Of a stretch of DNA of 7,422 nt, positions 1 through 5,681 are shown one piece after another. The stretch is from Actinomycetales bacterium (lineage in GTDB: Bacteria; Actinomycetota; Actinomycetes; Actinomycetales; Beutenbergiaceae). The notes beneath the pieces are model-generated. The model did not search any database. It was not told the origin of the DNA and saw nothing but the letters and a program-made list of their open reading frames with translations. The stretch spans positions 1 through 7,422 of the forward strand of contig JAENWO010000114.1 of NCBI GenBank assembly GCA_016649925.1, given 5' to 3'. The position numbers and the translations under genes were made by a program. How positions within the stretch are numbered: position 1 is the stretch's first letter; each line of letters opens with the position of its first letter.

Positions 1-1
1 C

Positions 2-799
2 GAGCTGGAGGCGATGGGCTCCGACGCGCTGGTCCTGGACTGCGGCGCCGACCACCGCCTCTCGGACGCCGGTGCGTGGGATGCGTTCTACGGCTCACCC
101 CACGCCGGCACCTGGCCCTACGGGCTGCCCGAGCTCATCCATGCCGACGGCACCCGGCAGCGGGACCACCTCGCGGGGACGAAGCGCATCGCGGTTCCCG
201 GTTGCAACGTTACCGCCGTGACACTTGCCATCCAGCCGGGCATCGCGGCCAACCTGGTCGAGCCCACCGACATCGTCGCTGTCCTGGCAAACGGCTACTC
301 CGGTGCCGGTAAGGCCGCCAAGACGCACCTCATCGCGTCCGAGGCGCTCGGCTCCGCGGTGCCCTACGCCGTCGGTGGCACCCACCGGCACATCCCCGAG
401 ATCGAGCAGAACCTGCGGGTGGCGGGCGCGCCCGAGGTGACGATCTCCTTCACGCCCACGCTCGTCCCGATGGCCCGCGGCATCCTCGCCACGACGACGG
501 CGCGGCTCGCCCCGGGCACCGACCCGGCCGCCGTGCGTGCCGCGTGGGAGCAGGCCTACGCCGACGAGCCGTTCGTGCACCTCCTGCCGGAGGGCCGGTG
601 GCCGACGACGGCCGCGACCCTGGGCGCGAACATCGCGCTGGTCCAGGTGGCGGTGGACGCCCGCGTCGGCCGCGTCGTCACCGTGTGCGCGATCGACAAC
701 CTCGTCAAGGGCACCGCCGGCGCGGCCGTCCAGTCCATGAATCTCGCGCTCGGTCTCCCCGAGACGCTCGGCCTGCCGATGAACGGAGTCTCCCCGTGA
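2..799 (+). CDS. argC: N-acetyl-gamma-glutamyl-phosphate reductase, 5'-truncated
   Basis: ArgC is the cytoplasmic NADPH-dependent reductase that converts N-acetylglutamyl-5-phosphate to N-acetylglutamate-5-semialdehyde, the third step from glutamate to ornithine. The frame is open from base 2, so the gene enters from outside the window. 265 codons are present against a usual 340-350, so the N-terminal NADP-binding Rossmann segment (about 80 residues) is missing. The ATG at 14 is internal: the frame is open before it and the family fold begins much earlier. Visible marks are LDCGADHRL, the catalytic Cys in VPGCNVT (codon 203-205), the ANGYSGAGK loop, GGTHRHIPEI with the likely catalytic His, and NLVKGTAGAAVQSMN near the C terminus. 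The residue after the catalytic Cys is Asn where Tyr or Phe is usual. The stop overlaps the argJ GTG by four bases. The identity is secure. Confidence 0.96.
   Translation, partial: ELEAMGSDALVLDCGADHRLSDAGAWDAFYGSPHAGTWPYGLPELIHADGTRQRDHLAGTKRIAVPGCNVTAVTLAIQPGIAANLVEPTDIVAVLANGYSGAGKAAKTHLIASEALGSAVPYAVGGTHRHIPEIEQNLRVAGAPEVTISFTPTLVPMARGILATTTARLAPGTDPAAVRAAWEQAYADEPFVHLLPEGRWPTTAATLGANIALVQVAVDARVGRVVTVCAIDNLVKGTAGAAVQSMNLALGLPETLGLPMNGVSP
785..788 (+). promoter_or_regulatory. Ribosome binding site for argJ
   Basis: GGAG lies inside the last codons of argC, seven bases before the GTG at 796. It supports that GTG as the argJ start in preference to start codons further upstream in the same frame, which would run through argC. 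Confidence 0.6.
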
Positions 800-1959
800 G
801 CGTCACCGCCCCGAAGGGATTCCGCGCCGCCGGCGTCACCGCCGGCCTCAAGGCCTCCGGCTCGCCCGACCTCGCACTCGTCGTCAACGACGGACCTGCG
901 CACACCGTCGCCGCCGTCTTCACCTCCAACCGCGTGGTCGGCGCGCCCGTGCTGTGGTCGCGCCGGGTGGTGGCCGACGGCGTCGCGCACGCCGTGGTGC
1001 TCAACTCCGGCGGGGCGAACGCCTGCACCGGCCCGGAAGGCTTCGCGGACACCCACCGCACCGCCGAGCACGTCGCGGAGGTGCTCGGCGTCTCCGCCGG
1101 GGACGTCGTCGTCTGCTCCACCGGACTGATCGGTGAGCGGCTGCCGATGGACAAGCTGCTTCCAGGTGTGACTTCGGCCGCGGGCGCCCTGACGCGTGAC
1201 GGCGGAGCCGACGCCGCCCGGGCGATCATGACCACGGACACGGTCCCGAAGAACACCCACGTCACCCGGGCCGGCTGGTCCGTCGGCGGGATGGCGAAGG
1301 GTGCCGGGATGCTCGCCCCCGCCCTGGCCACCATGCTCTGCGTGCTCACCACGGACGCCGTCGTCGACGCCGCCACGGCCGACGCCGCGCTGCGCGCGGC
1401 CACGCGGCTCACGTTCGACCGGATCGACTCTGACGGCTGTATGTCCACCTCGGACACGGTGACCCTGTTGGCCTCCGGCGCGAGCGGCGTCGACGTCAGC
1501 GCCGCGGACCTGACCGACGCCCTCACCCAGGCCTGCGGCGAGCTGGCCCGGGCGCTGATCGCGGACGCCGAGGGGGCCAGCCACGACATCGCCGTGCACG
1601 TGCGCGGCGCCCACAGCGAGGACGCCGCCGTCGCCGTCGCCCGCGCCGTGACCCGTTCGAACCTGGTCAAGGCCGCCATGTTCGGCAACGACCCGAACTG
1701 GGGTCGGATCCTGTCCCAGGTGGGCACCGTGCCGGTGGAGGTCGCCGCGTTCGAGGCGGATCAGGTGGACGTCTCGATCAACGGCGTGCAGATCTGCCGG
1801 GCGGGGGGAGCAGCGCAGGACCGCTCGCTCGTGGACCTGGCCGCGAACCGGGAGGTGCACGTCCAGATCGACCTGCACGCCGGCGAGCACGAGGCCACGG
1901 TCTGGACGAACGACCTCACCCACGACTACGTCCACGAGAACAGCGCGTACTCGACATGA
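796..1959 (+). CDS. argJ: Glutamate N-acetyltransferase / ornithine acetyltransferase
   Basis: ArgJ moves the acetyl group of N-acetylornithine onto glutamate, giving ornithine and regenerating N-acetylglutamate, which makes the acetylated pathway cyclic. Some family members also use acetyl-CoA; the sequence does not tell me which kind this is. The protein has 387 residues, normal for the family. It is made as a precursor that cleaves itself before a Thr nucleophile: the site is in KGAGM...ALATML, with cleavage expected between Ala178 and Thr179. The oxyanion-hole Thr109-Gly110 (CSTGLIG), FGNDPNWGRI (296-305) and the characteristic C-terminal NSAYST are all present. I chose the GTG at 796 because translation from it begins with the usual ArgJ opening (TAPKGFRAAGVTAGLK), it has a GGAG seven bases upstream, and it overlaps the argC stop as GTGA. 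The open frame extends to 544, but that part overlaps argC and is not ArgJ-like. The gene ends in an ATGA overlap with argB. Confidence 0.97.
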   Translation: MSVTAPKGFRAAGVTAGLKASGSPDLALVVNDGPAHTVAAVFTSNRVVGAPVLWSRRVVADGVAHAVVLNSGGANACTGPEGFADTHRTAEHVAEVLGVSAGDVVVCSTGLIGERLPMDKLLPGVTSAAGALTRDGGADAARAIMTTDTVPKNTHVTRAGWSVGGMAKGAGMLAPALATMLCVLTTDAVVDAATADAALRAATRLTFDRIDSDGCMSTSDTVTLLASGASGVDVSAADLTDALTQACGELARALIADAEGASHDIAVHVRGAHSEDAAVAVARAVTRSNLVKAAMFGNDPNWGRILSQVGTVPVEVAAFEADQVDVSINGVQICRAGGAAQDRSLVDLAANREVHVQIDLHAGEHEATVWTNDLTHDYVHENSAYST

Positions 1960-2924
1960 GCGAGAGCACCCAGGACGGAAAAGGGGACGAGGGGTTCTAC
2001 TTCAACACCGAGACGGACCTCTACCCGTATCAGAAGGCGGAGGTCCTCATCCAGGCCCTGCCGTGGCTGGAGCGGTTCGCGGGCGCCGTCGTCGTGATCA
2101 AGTTCGGTGGGAACGCCATGGTGGACGCGGCGCTCGAGCGCGCGTTCGCCGAGGACGTCCGGTTCTTCCGGTATGCGGGCTTGCGCCCCGTCGTCGTGCA
2201 CGGCGGGGGACCGCAGATCTCGAAGATGCTGAGCCGCCTGGGCATCACCTCGGAGTTCCGCGGTGGGCTGCGCGTGACCACGCCGGAGACGATGGACGTG
2301 GTGCGGATGGTCCTCACCGGCCAGGTGCAGCGCAACCTGGTCAGCCGGCTGAACGAGCGCGAGCCCCTTGCCGTCGGCCTCTCCGGTGAGGACGGCGGGT
2401 TGTTCCGGGCGCAGCGGCGCCACGCGGTCGTGGACGGTGCGCCCGTGGACGTCGGCCTGGTCGGCGACGTCGTCGAGGTGAACCCTCGCGCCGTGCAGGA
2501 CCTGCTGGACGCCGGCCGCATCCCGGTGGTCTCCACGATCGCCCCCGACCGGGACAACCCCGGCGAGGTGCTGAACGTGAACGCGGACACCGCCGCCGCG
2601 GCCCTGGCCACTGCCCTGGGGGCGCAGAAGCTCGTGGTGCTCACCGACGTCGAGGGCCTGTACGCGTCCTGGCCGGACAAGAGCTCCCTGATCCGGGTGA
2701 TCGGCGCCGACGACCTCGAGGCCATGCTGCCGCACCTCGAGTCCGGCATGGTGCCGAAGATGGAGGCGTGCCTGCGGGCCGTTCGGGGCGGTGTGCCGCA
2801 GGCGCACGTCATCGACGGCCGCGAGCCGCACTCGCTGCTGCTGGAGATCTTCACGAACGACGGCGTGGGCACGATGGTCCTGCCCACCGACACCGACACC
2901 GACACCGACACCGAGGACGAGTGA
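1956..2924 (+). CDS. argB: Acetylglutamate kinase, probably arginine-sensitive type
   Basis: ArgB phosphorylates N-acetylglutamate with ATP, the usual control point of cyclic arginine pathways. The amino-acid-kinase fold shows KFGGNAM (Lys49, phosphate binding), VHGGGPQI (81-88, substrate and phosphate loop), a GDVVEVNP segment, NVNADTAAAALA (nucleotide and catalytic region), LTDVEGLY, and the C-terminal LLEIFTNDGVGTM. The N-terminal stretch QKAEVLIQALPWLERFAG matches the extra helix that links dimers into hexamers in arginine-inhibited kinases, and the EIFT..G.GT end matches their arginine site, so feedback inhibition by arginine is inferred. At 322 residues it is longer than the usual 290-300. 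The excess is an acidic N-terminal lead of about 25 residues and a Thr-Asp repeat tail (311-322). No alternative start lies between residue 1 and the conserved helix. The start overlaps the argJ stop by four bases (ATGA), with only a weak ribosome site, so coupling is likely. Confidence 0.97.
   Translation: MSESTQDGKGDEGFYFNTETDLYPYQKAEVLIQALPWLERFAGAVVVIKFGGNAMVDAALERAFAEDVRFFRYAGLRPVVVHGGGPQISKMLSRLGITSEFRGGLRVTTPETMDVVRMVLTGQVQRNLVSRLNEREPLAVGLSGEDGGLFRAQRRHAVVDGAPVDVGLVGDVVEVNPRAVQDLLDAGRIPVVSTIAPDRDNPGEVLNVNADTAAAALATALGAQKLVVLTDVEGLYASWPDKSSLIRVIGADDLEAMLPHLESGMVPKMEACLRAVRGGVPQAHVIDGREPHSLLLEIFTNDGVGTMVLPTDTDTDTDTEDE
2885..2914 (+). repeat. Tandem hexanucleotide repeat, 5 x CACCGA, in the 3' end of argB
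   Basis: Five perfect copies of CACCGA occupy 30 bases. Read in the argB frame they encode alternating Thr and Asp (residues 311-319), followed by E-D-E. The unit length is a multiple of three, so gain or loss of a copy would keep the frame and change only tail length. The repeat ends directly against the argD ribosome site. Confidence 0.95.
2913..2916 (+). promoter_or_regulatory. Ribosome binding site for argD
   Basis: GAGG lies seven bases before the argD ATG at 2924 and overlaps the last bases of the CACCGA repeat. It supports the 2924 start. Confidence 0.5.
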
Positions 2925-4180
2925 TGAGCGACCTGACGACGACGACGGCCGGCGAGCTGAGCCAGGCCGACTGGCAGGCGCGCTACGCCGGCGCCCTGAT
3001 GAACACGTTCGGACCGCCCCAGCGCATCCTCGTGCGCGGGGAGGGCGCGTACGTGTGGGACGCCGAGGGCACGCGCTACCTCGACCTGCTCGCCGGGATC
3101 GCCGTGAACAGCCTCGGGCACGCCCACCCGACCCTCACCGGCGCGATCTCCGCCCAGCTCGGCACGCTCGGGCACATCTCGAACTTCTTCGCCTCGCCCA
3201 CCCAGATCACGCTCGCCGAGCGGGTCCTGGACATCGTGGTCGACGGCGGAGCCCCCGAGGGCTCGCGCGTCTTCTTCACGAACTCCGGGACCGAGGCGAT
3301 GGAGGCGGCGTTCAAGCTCGCCCGCCGGCACGGCGGCCCCGAGCGGGACCGCATCCTCGCGCTCGAGGGCGCCTTCCACGGCCGGTCGATGGGCGCCCTC
3401 GCACTCACCCACAAGGCGACGTACCGGGAGCCCTTCGAGCCACTGCCCGGCGGCGTGGAGCACCTCCCGTTCGGCGACCTGCGCGCCCTCGAGGCAGCCT
3501 TCGCCGACGGCGGTGAGCGCGTCGCCGCACTCGTGCTCGAGCCGATCCAGGGTGAAGCCGGCGTCCGGGCCCTGCCGCCCGGCTACCTCGCCGCCGCCCG
3601 CGAGATCACCTCCGCCCACGGGGCGCTGCTGGTCCTCGACGAGGTGCAGTCCGGGATGGGGCGGACCGGCAAGTGGATGGCGCACCACCACGACCACATC
3701 GGCGGTGGGGTCGTCCCCGACGTCGTCGCCCTGGCGAAGGGACTCGGCGGCGGCTTCCCGATCGGTGCCGTCGTGGGCATCGGCGAGCACGCCGCCACGC
3801 TCCTCTCACCGGGTCAGCACGGCACGACGTTCGGCGGGAACCCGGTGGCGTCGGCCGCCGCGCTCGCCACGATCCACGTGATCGAGCGGGACGAGCTGCT
3901 CGCCGCCGTCACCCGGACCGGCGCGTTCCTGCGCGAGAAGATCGCCGGCCTGGGCCACGAGCTCGTCGCCGGCACCCGCGGGGAGGGGCTGCTCATCGCG
4001 ATCGCGCTCACGGCGCCGGTCGCACCGGCGGTGGCCCGCGCGGCCCTCGCCCACGGGTACATCGTCAACGCTCTCGGCCCCGACGCCATCCGGCTCGCCC
4101 CGCCGTTCGTCCTGACCCGTGCGCAGGCCGCCCAGTTCGTCGCCGACCTGCCAGCGCTCCTCGACGAAGCGAGTGCCTGA
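2924..4180 (+). CDS. argD: Acetylornithine aminotransferase
   Basis: ArgD is a pyridoxal-phosphate enzyme of the class III (ornithine) aminotransferase family. It transfers an amino group from glutamate to N-acetylglutamate semialdehyde, giving N-acetylornithine. The protein has 418 residues, slightly above the usual 390-405. Visible elements are LDLLAGIAVNSLGHAHP near the N terminus, the phosphate-binding NSGTEA (120-125), FHGRSMG with the ring-stacking Phe151-His152, LDEVQSGMGRTG with Asp239 that pairs with the pyridine nitrogen, the Schiff-base Lys272 in ALAKGLGGGFPIGA, and GTTFGGNP (300-307). All catalytic residues are intact. The ATG at 2924 shares its A with the argB stop (TGATG) and has a GAGG seven bases upstream. 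The open frame continues upstream to 2768 but only as overlap with argB. Related enzymes can also act on succinyldiaminopimelate in lysine synthesis; the operon context favours the arginine role. The stop shares one base with the argF start. Confidence 0.97.
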   Translation: MSDLTTTTAGELSQADWQARYAGALMNTFGPPQRILVRGEGAYVWDAEGTRYLDLLAGIAVNSLGHAHPTLTGAISAQLGTLGHISNFFASPTQITLAERVLDIVVDGGAPEGSRVFFTNSGTEAMEAAFKLARRHGGPERDRILALEGAFHGRSMGALALTHKATYREPFEPLPGGVEHLPFGDLRALEAAFADGGERVAALVLEPIQGEAGVRALPPGYLAAAREITSAHGALLVLDEVQSGMGRTGKWMAHHHDHIGGGVVPDVVALAKGLGGGFPIGAVVGIGEHAATLLSPGQHGTTFGGNPVASAAALATIHVIERDELLAAVTRTGAFLREKIAGLGHELVAGTRGEGLLIAIALTAPVAPAVARAALAHGYIVNALGPDAIRLAPPFVLTRAQAAQFVADLPALLDEASA

Positions 4181-5124
4181 TGACCCGGCACCTCCTCCGC
4201 GACGACGACCTCACCTCCGCCGAGCAGCGCGAGGTGCTCGAGCTCGCGGCCACCCTCAAGGCGGACCGCTTCGCCCGCCGCCCGCTCGAGGGTCCGCGCG
4301 CCGTCGCGGTGATCTTCGACAAGCCGACGCTGCGCACCCAGCTCTCGTTCACGGTGGGCATCGCCGAGCTCGGTGGTCAGCCGGTGGTGGTGGACGGCAA
4401 CCTCGCGAAGATCGGGGTGCGGGAATCCGTCCCCGATGTGGCGCGGGTGATCGGGCGACAGGTGGCCGCGATCGTGTGGCGCACGTTCGAGCAGGCGCGG
4501 CTCGAGGAGATGGCTGCGCACGTCGAGGTGCCCGTGGTGAACGCGCTCACCGACGACTACCACCCGTGCCAGGTCCTCGCCGACCTCTTCACCGTGGCCG
4601 AGCGCACCGGTGGGTTCGCGTCGAGCGGACCGGCGCTGGCCGGTCGCTCGTTCGCCTACGTGGGCGACGGCGCGAACAACATGGCGCACTCCTACCTCCT
4701 CGGCGGCGCGCTGGCCGGGATGGACGTGCGGATCGGGGCGCCCGACGGGTACCTTCCGCGGACGGACGTCCTCGAGCGCGCCACCGCGATCGCCGCGACC
4801 ACGGGTGGCTCAGTGCTCGTGGCGACCGACCCGCGCGAGGCGGTGGCCGGGGCGTCCGCCGTCGCGACCGACACCTGGGTGTCGATGGGCCAGGAGGGCC
4901 AGAGCGCCGAGCGGGAGGCCCCCTTCGTGCCCTACCAGCTGAACGCTGAGCTCCTGGCGCACGCTGCGCCGTCGGCCGTCGTGCTGCACTGCCTGCCCGC
5001 GTATCGAGGGAAAGAGATCACCGCGGAGGTGATCGACGGCCCCGCCTCCGTGGTCTGGGACGAGGCGGAGAACCGGCTGCACGTGCAGAAGGCCCTGCTC
5101 GCCTGGCTGCTGGAGCGCGCATGA
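4180..5124 (+). CDS. argF: Ornithine carbamoyltransferase with altered carbamoyl-phosphate motif
   Basis: ArgF joins carbamoyl phosphate and ornithine to give citrulline. It has 314 residues, within the usual range. Ornithine carbamoyltransferase marks are WRTF (Arg101), HPCQVLAD (His128, Gln131), GDGANNMAHS, TDTWVSMGQE (Asp231 and the SMG loop that binds ornithine), and LHCLPAYRG (Cys271, Arg276). The carbamoyl-phosphate loop, normally S-T-R-T-R, reads T-L-R-T-Q here (Thr50 to Gln54, bases 4327-4341), and the position usually held by Gln in the following loop is Lys77. The Arg-Thr core is kept. Leu in place of Thr recalls the SMRT and SLRT motifs of acetylornithine and succinylornithine carbamoyltransferases, but the SMG loop and the rest of the protein are ordinary for ornithine, and ArgJ upstream supplies ornithine, so ornithine is the likely substrate. 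The ATG shares its A with the argD stop. The ribosome site is weak, so translation is probably coupled to argD. The gene ends in ATGA with argR. Confidence 0.95.
   Translation: MTRHLLRDDDLTSAEQREVLELAATLKADRFARRPLEGPRAVAVIFDKPTLRTQLSFTVGIAELGGQPVVVDGNLAKIGVRESVPDVARVIGRQVAAIVWRTFEQARLEEMAAHVEVPVVNALTDDYHPCQVLADLFTVAERTGGFASSGPALAGRSFAYVGDGANNMAHSYLLGGALAGMDVRIGAPDGYLPRTDVLERATAIAATTGGSVLVATDPREAVAGASAVATDTWVSMGQEGQSAEREAPFVPYQLNAELLAHAAPSAVVLHCLPAYRGKEITAEVIDGPASVVWDEAENRLHVQKALLAWLLERA
5112..5115 (+). promoter_or_regulatory. Ribosome binding site for argR
   Basis: GGAG lies five bases before the ATG at 5121, within the last codons of argF. Together with the ATGA overlap it supports the argR start. 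Confidence 0.5.
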
Positions 5125-5681
5125 CGATCCCCGCGACCAAGGCGGCCCGGCACGCGCTCATCCGGCGGATCATCGCCGCGGCGCCGGTGCGCTCCCAGGG
5201 CGACCTGCTCACCGCGCTCGCCGACGAGGGCGTCACCGCCACGCAGGCGACCCTGTCCCGTGACCTGGAGGAGCTGCGCGCGCACAAGGTCCGCACGGCC
5301 GACGGCGCCCAGCTCTACGCGCTTCCCCCCGAGGGCGGGCCGCGGGGCTACGCGCGCACCGAGGAGGCTGAGCAGCTCGCCGCCCGCCTGGGGCGACTGT
5401 GCACCGAGCTGCTCGTCAGCGCGGAGCACTCGGCGAACCTCGTGGTCCTGCGCACCCCGCCGGGGGCCGCGCAGTTCCTCGCCTCGGCGATCGACCACTC
5501 GATCCTCCCGCAGGTGCTCGGCACCATCGCCGGTGACGACACCGTGCTGGTGATCGCCGCCGATCCCGACGGCGGAGCAGCCACCTCCGCCCGCTTCCTC
5601 GAGCTCGCCCAGGGCCAGACAGGCAGCTCCGAGCACGACTCATCCCACCTCACCGACGCACAGGAGAGCACACCTTCATGA
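5121..5681 (+). CDS. argR: Arginine repressor ArgR
   Basis: ArgR is the arginine-responsive hexameric regulator that binds ARG boxes, mainly repressing arginine synthesis genes. The N-terminal winged helix-turn-helix covers about residues 7-75, with the recognition helix in TQATLSRDLEEL (41-52); Ser46-Arg47 correspond to the conserved DNA-contacting SR pair. The C-terminal oligomerisation and arginine-binding domain ends in GTIAGDDTVLVI (134-145), with the Asp139-Asp140 pair that binds arginine. The protein has 186 residues against a usual 150-170. The excess is a polar, Ser/Thr/Asp/Glu-rich tail from about residue 163, with no recognised motif. Its place between argF and argG means it is transcribed with its probable targets, so it would control its own expression if it represses the operon promoter. 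No ARG box was identified inside the window. The start overlaps the argF stop (ATGA) and the stop overlaps the argG start (ATGA). Confidence 0.95.
   Translation: MTIPATKAARHALIRRIIAAAPVRSQGDLLTALADEGVTATQATLSRDLEELRAHKVRTADGAQLYALPPEGGPRGYARTEEAEQLAARLGRLCTELLVSAEHSANLVVLRTPPGAAQFLASAIDHSILPQVLGTIAGDDTVLVIAADPDGGAATSARFLELAQGQTGSSEHDSSHLTDAQESTPS
5662..5667 (+). promoter_or_regulatory. Ribosome binding site for argG
   Basis: AGGAGA, the strongest Shine-Dalgarno match in the window, lies in the final codons of argR. The spacing to the ATG at 5678 is about ten bases, a little long but workable. Confidence 0.6.

Noticed and set aside
544..795. Upstream extension of the argJ frame to an ATG at 544
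   Set aside because: This stretch overlaps argC, encodes Arg/Gly-rich sequence unlike ArgJ, and the GTG at 796 has a ribosome site and the correct ArgJ N terminus.
556..1935. Long open frame on the minus strand opposite argJ (459 codons)
   Set aside because: It lies wholly opposite argC and argJ. Very high GC third positions make stop codons rare in antisense frames. The product is Gly/Arg/Val/His-rich low-complexity sequence with no recognisable domain.
2030..3790. Minus-strand open frame of 586 codons opposite argB and argD
   Set aside because: Its composition is antisense-like, and its internal Ser/Val run is simply the reverse complement of the CACCGA repeat. Both sense genes are intact and fully conserved.
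4180..5124. argF as an acetylornithine or succinylornithine carbamoyltransferase
   Set aside because: The Leu in TLRT resembles those enzymes, but the ornithine-binding SMG loop, HPCQ and HCLP motifs are standard, and argJ upstream deacetylates the substrate before this step.
5625..5680. Possible internal promoter or ARG box before argG in the less GC-rich end of argR
   Set aside because: I found no convincing -10/-35 pair and no AT-rich palindrome resembling an ARG box. The local composition is explained by the polar tail codons and the ribosome site.
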